DNA of 10,668 nt, taken from contig JAGMES010000146.1 in the NCBI GenBank assembly GCA_023128035.1, positions 1-10,668 on the forward strand. The letters run 5' to 3'. Origin of the DNA: Halanaerobiales bacterium. Lineage in GTDB: Bacteria > Bacillota_F > Halanaerobiia > DY22613. Shown here piece after piece: positions 1 to 5,930 of this stretch (positions are counted from its first letter, which is position 1; the number at the start of each line of letters is the position of its first letter). Both the position numbers and the translations under genes were made by a program. The notes beneath the pieces are model-generated. The model saw only the letters and a list, made by a program, of their open reading frames with translations, made no database searches and had not been told where the DNA came from.

Positions 1-75
1 TAGAAGTGAGGGTCTTAACTCAAAAGATAAAAAATAAAAAAGAGGTTTTTTCTAACTTACAACGAAGTCATAGAA

Positions 76-81
76 TATAAT
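76..81 (+). promoter_or_regulatory. Possible -10 box for the TPR lipoprotein gene
   Basis: A perfect TATAAT lies about 40 nt upstream of the first gene's start codon. I see no convincing TTGACA-like -35 at 16-18 nt upstream, so the assignment rests on the -10 hexamer and its position alone. The first 120 bases hold no gene that I can support. Confidence 0.35.
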
Positions 82-120
82 AGTAGGATATATGAATAAT
101 TTGCAAAGGAAGTTGATTCA

Positions 121-1914
121 ATGAGATATAGACTATTCCTTATTTTGCTATGCTTCGTGTTGGTTTTTATGAGTTCAGGTTGTACTTATCGTGAAAAATT
201 AATTACTTCAGGAAAAGCAGCCTTGTCCAATGGAGATTTGGAGAAGGCAAAAGTCATTTTTGATGATTATTTGTCTTTTTCTCCACATAAGTCAGAAGGA
301 TATTTATATCTTGGTTTTATTGCTCTCTATCAGGATCGTATTGAGGATGCGATTGAGCATTTTGAAAATTCATTGAAACATAATGACGAACCTGGTTTAG
401 AATATTTAGGATTAGGACAGGCTTATTTGAGTTTATTAGAATATGATATAGCCAAAGAATATTTAGAGAAAGCCCGAGAAGTAGATGAATATCCTGTGAC
501 TGAGTATCTTTTAGGTTTTATTTATTTTAATGAAGGAAAACATTTTAAAGCTCAACAAGCATTAAATGTTGCCAGTAAAACTTACCCAAAACGTGGTGAG
601 ATTTGGGCTGCTTTGGGTAAAATTTTGCTTGAGAATGCTAAAACCTTTGATGCAGCAAAAGCATATCAAATGGCCTATGTGTATGGAATTAGAGAATTTG
701 ATCTTTATTTTGGGCTGGCTGAAGCATATTATCAAATGGGAAATTACCATCAAGCGATAGCTGTGGCAGAGCAGGCTTTAACAGAAAGGCATATCAGCAT
801 AGAGGAAAAGGAACAATTGTATCTAAAGCTGGCTCAATATAATATGAATCAGAATCCTGCAAAATCTATAGAGAGTTTTAAGGCGATTTTGGCGAATGAT
901 CCAGATCAGGCAGAGGTATTATTGATGTTAGGGCAATTGTATTTTCATGAAGGGATGTATTATGAAGTTATAGATACGTATGAACAATTTTTGAAAACAT
1001 ATTCGCCAAAGGTTAATGTTTTACACACGATGTATCGATCTTATCTGGCTTTAGAGAATTATAAATTAGCTGAGGAATATCTTAAAGCTCTGATTCAATT
1101 AAAGAGTAATGAGATATCGTATTATATGGAACTGATTAATCTATATCAGATGCAAGAACGTTTTAAAGAGGTAATTCCAGTTTACAAAGAGGCTCTTCAA
1201 TTAACTCCTGATGATTTAACACTTTTAGTCAATTTGAGTGGATTGTTTTTAAATTTGGAGCAATATGAGGATGCTTTGCCTTATTTCGTCCGAGCTATCA
1301 AATTGAATCCTACTAATTTTGATCTTTACCTTAGTAAAGCATATGCGTATTATAAATTGCAAAAAACAAAAGATGAAAAAATTACCTATGAACAGATTTT
1401 AGTAATTGACCCAAATCATTTGGTTACGATTAATAATCTTGCTCAACTTTTAAGAGATACCAACAGGTTGGATGAGGCTTTTGAACTTTATCAAAAAGCC
1501 ATGGTTTTGGATCCTAGTGTTGGAAAATACGATAAAAATCTAGGATATATTCTTCTTATAAAAGAGGATTATGTGGGTGCTAGAGAGTGGTTGAAAAAAG
1601 CTATTGATAAAGACTCAAAGGACTATGAATCTTATCGTTTTTTAGGGGATACGTATATGGGACAGGATCAATATGCTGAAGCTGTAAAGTGTTATGAAGA
1701 GAGTTTGAAGATAAAACCTGATTATTATTATGCAATATATCCTTTAGGTAAAGCTCATTACTTTTTAAATGAATTAGATAAGGCTAAATCATATTTTGAA
1801 ACTTATTTGGAACGGTATCCCTTGAATGAAGGAAGTAAATTTTATTTAACCAGGATTGCTTGGCTAAAAGATCAAAAAGCTCCTGATTTTGAAATAAAAC
1901 CTGCTGGAGAGTGA
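121..1914 (+). CDS. TPR-repeat lipoprotein
   Basis: This encodes a 597-aa exported lipoprotein made almost wholly of tetratricopeptide repeats. Residues 1-20 form a signal peptide: a short basic N-terminus (MRYR), a hydrophobic core, then SSG before Cys21, a slightly unusual lipobox. It should be lipid-anchored on the outer face of the cytoplasmic membrane. From about residue 25 to 575 the chain repeats a 34-residue helix-turn-helix pattern, roughly 15 units. Typical units are at 367-398 (AIKLNPTNF end), 437-466 (KAMVLDP end), 503-535 (ESLKIKPD end) and 537-570. TPR solenoids are protein-protein scaffolds; nothing here shows an enzyme domain, so the partner is unknown. The ATG is preceded by AAAGGAAG with an 8-nt spacer, which fixes the start. 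The gene is followed by hairpins and a terminator, so it looks monocistronic or last in its unit. The TPR lipoprotein call is firm; the biological role is not. Confidence 0.93.
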   Translation: MRYRLFLILLCFVLVFMSSGCTYREKLITSGKAALSNGDLEKAKVIFDDYLSFSPHKSEGYLYLGFIALYQDRIEDAIEHFENSLKHNDEPGLEYLGLGQAYLSLLEYDIAKEYLEKAREVDEYPVTEYLLGFIYFNEGKHFKAQQALNVASKTYPKRGEIWAALGKILLENAKTFDAAKAYQMAYVYGIREFDLYFGLAEAYYQMGNYHQAIAVAEQALTERHISIEEKEQLYLKLAQYNMNQNPAKSIESFKAILANDPDQAEVLLMLGQLYFHEGMYYEVIDTYEQFLKTYSPKVNVLHTMYRSYLALENYKLAEEYLKALIQLKSNEISYYMELINLYQMQERFKEVIPVYKEALQLTPDDLTLLVNLSGLFLNLEQYEDALPYFVRAIKLNPTNFDLYLSKAYAYYKLQKTKDEKITYEQILVIDPNHLVTINNLAQLLRDTNRLDEAFELYQKAMVLDPSVGKYDKNLGYILLIKEDYVGAREWLKKAIDKDSKDYESYRFLGDTYMGQDQYAEAVKCYEESLKIKPDYYYAIYPLGKAHYFLNELDKAKSYFETYLERYPLNEGSKFYLTRIAWLKDQKAPDFEIKPAGE

Positions 1915-1918
1915 ACTC

Positions 1919-1974
1919 GTCCAGCTAAAGCTGAACATTGGGGCTTCAGTAGGGGATTCTACCCCCCACTGAAG
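1919..1974 (+). other. Two GC-rich hairpins just after the TPR gene
   Basis: Five bases after the TPR stop codon there are two consecutive stem-loops. The first pairs GTCCAGC (1919-1925) with GCTGAAC (1930-1936) around a TAAA loop, with one C/A mismatch. The second pairs CTTCAGT (1944-1950) with ACTGAAG (1968-1974) and continues as GGGG (1952-1955) with CCCC. The segment is markedly more GC-rich than the coding sequence around it. It may be part of the 3' UTR, a small structured RNA, or the relic of a mobile-element end. The C-runs resemble the hairpin at the IS200/IS605-type right end near 2891-2923, but I cannot show homology. Confidence 0.5.
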
Positions 1975-1987
1975 ATTAAAAACAATT

Positions 1988-2020
1988 CCCACCACTTATA
2001 GAAGTGGGGGTTTTATTTTA
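1988..2020 (+). terminator. Rho-independent terminator of the TPR gene
   Basis: CCACTT (1992-1997) pairs with AAGTGG (2002-2007) around the loop ATAG. Three more C-G pairs below it are offset by a single A. The stem is followed directly by TTTTATTTTA. This is a standard intrinsic terminator on the plus strand. Confidence 0.8.
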
Positions 2021-2047
2021 AAAGATAAGTAAGTTATGGTTATAACT

Positions 2048-2111
2048 AAAGGGATGAATAAAGAAGTCGCTGGAGAAATATTTTTCATGCGACTTTTTTA
2101 TTCATCCCTTT
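2048..2111 (+). terminator. Long 23-bp hairpin, probable bidirectional terminator
   Basis: Arms 2048-2070 and 2089-2111 are complementary over 23 bp with a single G-U pair, around an 18-nt loop that itself can form GAAA/TTTC. The inner part (AAGTCGC with GCGACTT, then a T-run) has the form of an intrinsic terminator in which the T-run is paired with an A-rich left arm, and it could work in both directions. The outer pairing through GGGATGAATAAA is longer than termination needs, so a small palindromic insertion (MITE-like) is an alternative. Confidence 0.6.
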
Positions 2112-2125
2112 AAAACTTCACCACA

Positions 2126-2154
2126 TTGACAAATAAAAATGTTAACAATTTATA
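2126..2154 (+). promoter_or_regulatory. Sigma-A type promoter of the XRE regulator gene
   Basis: A perfect TTGACA at 2126-2131 is followed, after 17 nt, by TTTATA at 2149-2154; the overlapping TATATT at 2151 is an alternative -10. Transcription would begin near 2161, giving a leader of about 55 nt before the chosen ATG at 2217. Confidence 0.65.
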
Positions 2155-2169
2155 TTGCCAAACGACAAT
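2154..2169. promoter_or_regulatory. Operator-like palindrome over the transcription start
   Basis: ATTGCC (2154-2159) and GACAAT (2164-2169) form an inverted repeat with one mismatch and a 4-nt spacer. It starts at the last base of the -10 box and spans the expected +1. This is where an autoregulating XRE repressor would bind; the link to the downstream gene is inference. Confidence 0.35.
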
Positions 2170-2216
2170 AAAAGATGTATAATAACAATAAGAAGATAGG
2201 AAGGAAAGGTGAAGGG

Positions 2217-2603
2217 ATGAAAGATCAGACTTTTGGAGAAAGATTGCGAAATTTGCGTGAAGAACGGGGATTGACGTTACAGCAGTTAAGTATGAGATCA
2301 GGGATTCATCAATCGACTATCTCACGTCTAGAGACTGACGCTTATCGCCGTCCTCATATCGAAACCTTTATCCAACTTGCAAACGGCTTAGAGATTAGTG
2401 TTCAGGAATTGGCTATCTTAACAAATTTAGTTGAACCCAGTTCTGAAGAAATAGTAATTAAAGATAAATTATTAAAAAAGCACTATCATTTATTAGACAA
2501 ACAAAATTTGATGTTGCTTAAGCAGTTGGAAAATATAGATGCAACTTCGAAGTATCATCTCATCCAATTTTTGCAAGGAATTCAGAATGTGATAAGTCAA
2601 TAG
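2217..2603 (+). CDS. XRE-family helix-turn-helix regulator
   Basis: This is a 128-aa DNA-binding regulator. Residues 5-66 are a Cro/CI-type HTH: GERLRNLREERGLTLQQLS, then the recognition-helix segment HQSTISRLE (31-39), then PHIETFIQLANGLEISVQEL, the typical closing helices. The rest (about 75-128) is lysine- and leucine-rich and probably helical, with no recognised ligand domain; it may dimerise. I chose the ATG at 2217 because AAGGAAAGGTG lies just upstream. An in-frame ATG at 2175 would add 14 low-complexity residues (MYNNNKK...) that the family lacks and that overlap this ribosome binding site. The gene has its own promoter and an operator-like palindrome, which suggests autoregulation. 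Its target genes cannot be told from the window. IS debris begins about 25 nt after its stop and no terminator is visible. Confidence 0.88.
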   Translation: MKDQTFGERLRNLREERGLTLQQLSMRSGIHQSTISRLETDAYRRPHIETFIQLANGLEISVQELAILTNLVEPSSEEIVIKDKLLKKHYHLLDKQNLMLLKQLENIDATSKYHLIQFLQGIQNVISQ

Positions 2604-2627
2604 ATAAAAACCAGAGGAATCGTATAA

Positions 2628-2680
2628 TGTACCCTATAGAGTGGACAATTTAAAAAAAGTCTACCCTATGGAGAAGGGGT
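2628..2680 (+). mobile_element. Possible IS3-like terminus (solo end)
   Basis: TGTACCCTATAGAGTGGACA (2628-2647) starts with TG, as IS3-family ends do. TACCCTATAGAG recurs 32 bp later as TACCCTATGGAG (2662-2673), with 11 of 12 bases identical and an A-rich spacer between. No transposase gene and no matching opposite end are visible here. This is recognition by pattern only. If right, an IS3-type element once sat next to or inside the tnpB copy and most of it was deleted. Confidence 0.35.
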
Positions 2681-2690
2681 ATCAAGTTTG

Positions 2691-2807
2691 TGTACAGATT
2701 CGTCAGATAGAGTACACGACTGCCCATTTTGTGGACTGGTATTAGATAGAGATCATAACGCAGCCATAAACATATTGCACAAAGGTTTGGAAATGATTAT
2801 GCAATAA
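2691..2807 (+). pseudogene. tnpB: tnpB 3' stump (IS200/IS605-type)
   Basis: Only the last roughly 38 codons of a TnpB/OrfB protein survive. The frame from about 2691 to the TAA at 2805-2807 reads SSDRVHD, then CPFCGLVLDRDHNAAINIL, and ends KGLEMIMQ. CPFCG is the second CxxC of the C-terminal zinc ribbon, and DRDxNAAxNI is the RuvC-III signature with its catalytic Asp. The first CxxC is gone (only CTDS stands in its place), as are the HTH and the RuvC-I/II segments that make up the roughly 350-400 residues of the family. TnpB is an RNA-guided DNA nuclease encoded by IS200/IS605 elements; this stump cannot be active. Upstream the reading runs into the IS3-like end at 2628-2680. Confidence 0.82.
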
Positions 2808-2931
2808 ATACAAATTTTCTAGGGTTGGTTCGCCCCTAATTTACGCTTGTGGAGATCGCGTAAGACCTACTCAGATCGTTGAAACAAGAAGCCCCCACCT
2901 CTTAGCAAAGCGTAGGTGGCGGGTAGTTCAC
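2808..2931 (+). ncRNA. IS right end and omega-RNA-like scaffold
   Basis: The stretch from the tnpB stop to the hypE boundary has three hairpins in a row: TAGGG/CCCTA (2820-2824 with 2834-2838), TTACGC/GCGTAA (2841-2846 with 2858-2863) and CCACCT/AGGTGG (2895-2900 with 2914-2919). The last continues as CCC/GGG past a bulged C. In IS200/IS605 elements the tnpB 3' end plus the right-end hairpins form the omega RNA, and host sequence directly beyond the element serves as guide. Here the element ends near GTAGTTCA (2923-2930), and hypE codons begin at once. The exact end could be off by a few bases. Whether the RNA is still made is unknown, since most of tnpB and any upstream promoter are lost. 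Confidence 0.6.
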
Positions 2932-3442
2932 ATAAACTTAGTGATGCTGCTATTATAGACTTTGTTTGTGGAAGTTTAGCGATGACGACAGATTCTTTTG
3001 TAGTCAGTCCCCCTGTCTTTCCGGGTGGAGATATCGGCAAATTAGCGATATATGGTACTGTTAATGATCTTGCGATGGTGGGTGCAAAACCTCTTTTTTA
3101 AAGTTGTGCTTTGATCTTAGAAGAAGGATTGGATATGAGCCTATTTCAGCAGATTATGGAATCGTGCAGTGTTCCTATTTTGCCAGAGGTACAAGGAGTG
3201 TGTGATCTTTTGGGCTTAGACCCCTTTCATGTAGCCAATGAAGGAAAACTTCTAGCGATAGTACCTGCTCAGCAGATGAAGTCTTAGAAGCAATGCGCGA
3301 ATTGCCTGTTGGTAAGGATGTAGCTATCATTGGTGAAGTCATGGCAGTGACTGAATATCCTGAAGTCTATGTGGAGACAGAGATTGGGACAACGCGGATA
3401 TTAGAGATGTTAGCTGGGGATCAGTTGCCGAGGATATGTTAG
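2931..3442 (+). pseudogene. hypE: hypE remnant (hydrogenase maturation)
   Basis: HypE dehydrates a carbamoylated C-terminal cysteine to the thiocyanate used to build the Fe-CN ligands of [NiFe]-hydrogenases. The remnant reads SDAAIIDF, then [10 protein letters not shown] and [20 protein letters not shown], the HypE N-terminal ATP-binding region. At least four lesions are visible. The first 20-30 codons are replaced by the IS right end. TAA at 3099-3101 interrupts AKPLF/SCALILEEG. An in-frame deletion near 3165 joins LFQQIMES to VPILPEVQGVCDLLGLDP and removes roughly 130 residues of the usual 330-350. A one-base frameshift lies between 3264 and 3280. After it the frame reads DEVLEAMREL and ends LPRIC, the family's C-terminal tetrapeptide PRIC with its reactive Cys. 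The mixture of lesion types shows old decay rather than a sequencing slip. No other hyp gene is in the window. Confidence 0.92.
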
Positions 3443-3466
3443 GGATATTATAATGTGAAGAAAGAT

Positions 3467-3498
3467 AGGCTGGTGCATTAGCATTGGTTTGCTTTTTT
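3467..3498 (+). terminator. Weak terminator after hypE
   Basis: AGGCTGGTGC (3467-3476) can pair along its length with GCATTGGTTT (3481-3490) around ATTA, but half of the pairs are G-U. A short GC then leads to six T. It may be the worn terminator of the former hyp operon. Between here and 3640 I see only a small perfect hairpin (ACTTAG/CTAAGT, 3546-3561) and no gene. Confidence 0.35.
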
Positions 3499-3640
3499 AA
3501 AATAATTCAAATGTTGTGTTCTTATCAAACAAGCCTGTAAGCTTAACTTAGAAAGCTAAGTCATTAATATTGATTGAATGAAGGAAAATTTTTATCACTG
3601 TAGAACTGATAGGATGAAGTGCTAATGTATTTGGGGGCGA

Positions 3641-4543
3641 ATGGAAATGCAGGTTAAACGATTTTTAGAGTTGTCTGGTCTGGAAAAAAGAAAATTATTT
3701 GAGTATATTATGGATTGTGGTCCAAATAGTTATTTTTCAGATTTTGATGGAATGTTAAAGGATTATACAAGTGTGATTTTTGATGGTGGGAAAAATCATT
3801 TTTCATTATGGGATGAAGGCAGGGTTAAGGGTTCTTTAGGTATGATTACTAAAGATGTAAAAGAACGAGGGGAAATTTTTATTACTGGGATTTATATTAA
3901 TGAAGAAGGGGAAAATGGATTAAAGTTATTGTTGGAGTTCGCTACAAATGATTTGAATAATATTTAATTTGAAAGTATAAAAGTAGGCATAAAAACATCT
4001 TTTAGTTATCTGATTCCTGTAGTAGAAGAATTTGAATTTACTCAATCCTATCAAGCGTTGATTATGCGGTATCGTAGAGGGCATCAATGGAAAGAAGATT
4101 GTAACCGGCAGGAATTTCAGTTTGAAAATCTTACCGAAATGAATCAAGAGGTTTGTAGAAAGCTGCTTAATAGAGCTTTTATAAACTCTCCCAATGGTGC
4201 TATTCTCACAGTTGAAGAGATGGAGGAAGTAGTAAGAGAGTATAAAGAAAAACCTCATCTGGCTCAACTCTGTCTATATGATGGAGAACCAGCGGGTTTA
4301 TTTGAATTAACATGTAAGGCGCAAGTTGGATGGATTGATGTTCTTGGGGTAGATCCAGCGTTTCAAGGGCAGGGGATTGGAAAAGTTCTCTTGAAAAGGT
4401 CAGTTGAACTTTTGCACCAAAGTGATATGGAGGAAGTTAAACTATATGTGATGAGCACGAATGAGAGAGCTATGAAGTTGTATACTAAGCATGGATTTGA
4501 GTTGGAGAAGGTGAGTTCTATCTGGTTTGAGAAGAGTTGTTAG
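3641..4543 (+). pseudogene. Two-domain GNAT acetyltransferase with in-frame TAA
   Basis: One continuous frame of about 300 codons is broken only by TAA at 3965-3967 (codon 109). Reading through gives DLNNI, stop, FESIKVGIKTSFSYLIP and on to the C-terminal domain with no frame change. The C-terminal half is a clear GNAT N-acetyltransferase. Its acetyl-CoA motif A is LGVDPAFQGQGIG (QGQGIG about residues 242-247), followed by LYVMSTNERAMKLYTKHGFE, the usual beta5 and C-terminal helix. The N-terminal half is GNAT-like in layout but lacks a clear motif A, as in tandem GNAT proteins where only one domain binds CoA. The start may be the ATG at 3647 rather than 3641, because GGGGG at 3633-3637 is 9 nt from 3647 but only 3 nt from 3641. 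CAA, GAA or AAA to TAA by one base would explain the stop. A separately started C-terminal protein (for example from ATG 4058) is possible, but no good ribosome site precedes it. The substrate is unknown. Confidence 0.8.
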
Positions 4544-4550
4544 GGTGGAA

Positions 4551-4580
4551 TTAGACAAGTACAAATAAATTTGGTAAAAT
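4551..4580 (+). promoter_or_regulatory. Possible promoter of the AlbA_2/GHKL gene
   Basis: TTAGAC (4551-4556) and TAAAAT (4575-4580) are separated by 18 nt, and each departs from consensus by one or two bases. Initiation near 4587 would leave only about 12 nt before the GTG at 4599 but 45 nt before the ATG at 4632, which favours the latter as start. Confidence 0.35.
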
Positions 4581-4631
4581 ATAAAGAGAGAAGTTAAGGT
4601 GAAGAGTAATTTGAAAGGGGTCATTTCATTC

Positions 4632-5804
4632 ATGAATGTTTTAGAATTGCTTGATCGAATAAAACGTGGTGAAGATTCTGAAACGCAATTTAAAGAAAAA
4701 ATAAATAGTCCAGATGCTTTAGCAGCTGAAATATCAGCTTTTGTTAATTCAAATGGAGGTAAAATTTTTGTTGGAGTTTCTGATGATGGAAAAATTAAAG
4801 GTTTATCTTTTGAAGAAGTAGGCAAATTGAATCAACTTATTTCCAACGTTTGTTCTCAAAAACTAGATCCTCCTATATCGGTCATGACAAAAAATATTTC
4901 TTTTGAAGATCAAATGGTGGTTGTGATTGATGTTCCAAGAGGTACAAATAAATTTTATATGGCAAATGGACGTGATGTGTGGGTAAAAGTCGGGGCAGAT
5001 AAGCGCAGAGCTAGACGTGAAGAACTACAACGCTTATTGCAGGAAGCAAAACATATTTATGCTGACGAGATGGCAATAGAGCAAACAGAAATATCTGATC
5101 TAAATATAGGTTTATTTGAAAGATATATTGAAAGAAGGACTGAACAATCATTTTCATCTTTAAAATTATCTAAAGAGATAATTCTTCAAAATCTAAAACT
5201 AATGAAAGAAGGTCAATGTACTTTAGCAGGACTTTTATTATTTGGAAAGAGACCTGAAGAGAAAATGCCAAATGTAGTTGTAAAAGCTGTTTCTTTTTAT
5301 GGTAATGATCCATCTGGGATTCAATATAAAGATAGTCGGAATCTAAAAGGAAATATCGGTGATTTATATAGAGCAGGAATAGCGTTTTTTCTAAACCAAT
5401 TGACGCTGAGACAGCAAAAACAAAATTTTAATAGCATTGGTGTACTGGAAATTCCTAAGATTGCTTTGGAAGAAGCTTTAGTTAATGCGTTATTGCATCG
5501 AAACTATTTGATTTCAAGCCATATTCGTCTTTTTGTTTTTGATGATCGTGTTGAAATTATCAGCCCGGGGAGTTTACCGAATACGGTTAATGTTGAATCA
5601 ATTAAGTTTGGAATTCATATTGAACGCAATCCTATTTTGGCGTCTTTGATCAATGATATTGAAGATATTCCTTATCGTGGAATTGGAACTGGAATTCAAC
5701 GGATTTTGCGTACCTGTCAGGATGCTGGAGTTAAAGTTGATTTGATTGATGATAAGGTGACTGAGCAGTTTAAGATTGTTTTTTGGCGGAATAGTGGAGA
5801 ATAG
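4632..5804 (+). CDS. AlbA_2 (Schlafen-type) / GHKL ATPase-like protein
   Basis: This 390-aa protein has the COG2865 layout. Residues about 13-130 are an AlbA_2 (Schlafen-type, putative nucleic-acid-binding) domain: ETQFKEK, then AAEISAFVNSNGGKIFVGVSDDG, then VVVIDVPRG and VWVKVGADKRRARREEL. Residues about 275-365 are the HATPase_c_4 region: EALVNALLHRNY (281-292, N-box-like), FDDRVEIISPGSLP (303-316) and RNPILASL with GIGTGIQRI (350-358). The winged-helix tail many homologues carry is absent; the protein ends about 25 residues after the ATPase-like region. I chose ATG 4632 because GAAAGGGG lies 11 nt upstream and ETQFKEK then starts at the usual distance; GTG 4599 would add 11 residues. The family is annotated as putative transcriptional regulators or RecG-like, and some relatives occur in defence islands; its biochemical role is unsettled. 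No lesion is seen, unlike both neighbours. It has its own terminator. Confidence 0.85.
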   Translation: MNVLELLDRIKRGEDSETQFKEKINSPDALAAEISAFVNSNGGKIFVGVSDDGKIKGLSFEEVGKLNQLISNVCSQKLDPPISVMTKNISFEDQMVVVIDVPRGTNKFYMANGRDVWVKVGADKRRARREELQRLLQEAKHIYADEMAIEQTEISDLNIGLFERYIERRTEQSFSSLKLSKEIILQNLKLMKEGQCTLAGLLLFGKRPEEKMPNVVVKAVSFYGNDPSGIQYKDSRNLKGNIGDLYRAGIAFFLNQLTLRQQKQNFNSIGVLEIPKIALEEALVNALLHRNYLISSHIRLFVFDDRVEIISPGSLPNTVNVESIKFGIHIERNPILASLINDIEDIPYRGIGTGIQRILRTCQDAGVKVDLIDDKVTEQFKIVFWRNSGE

Positions 5805-5808
5805 AGTG

Positions 5809-5841
5809 AAGGTTGGCGGTATTGCCAGCCTTTTATTTTTT
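5809..5841 (+). terminator. Intrinsic terminator after the AlbA_2/GHKL gene
   Basis: AAGGTTGGC (5809-5817) pairs with GCCAGCCTT (5824-5832), with one T-G pair and the loop GGTATT. TTATTTTTT follows. The stem starts 5 nt after the stop codon. AGTGAA (5805-5810 region) and TTCACT beyond the T-run could extend the symmetry. Confidence 0.9.
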
Positions 5842-5930
5842 ATTCACTATCTAGAAGGGAATAATCAAATTAAAGCGAAGGAATATTATAGATAACTTGA
5901 AATTACCTTTCTTTTCTAGGAGGAAAAAAA

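Noticed and set aside
1..60. End of an upstream gene or a terminator at the left edge
   Set aside because: Only weak symmetries such as TGAG/CTCA near 6-21 are present, and no frame with recognisable protein enters from the edge.
562..760. Short open frames on either strand inside the TPR gene
   Set aside because: They lie wholly within a well-supported coding sequence, lack ribosome sites and show no recognisable protein.
2175..2216. Upstream in-frame ATG for the XRE gene
   Set aside because: It would add 14 asparagine/lysine-rich residues not typical of the family, and it overlaps the AAGGAAAGGTG ribosome site that serves the ATG at 2217.
2916..3101. Reading the hypE start as a 61-aa gene beginning at GTG 2916
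   Set aside because: The first codons come from the IS right-end hairpin and the frame ends at a premature TAA inside HypE; it is part of a pseudogene.
3926..4267. Minus-strand open frame across the GNAT pseudogene
   Set aside because: The plus strand carries a clear GNAT domain here; the minus-strand product is a low-complexity shadow.
4442..4825. Minus-strand open frame between the GNAT and AlbA_2/GHKL genes
   Set aside because: It overlaps conserved coding sequence on the plus strand at both ends and resembles no family.
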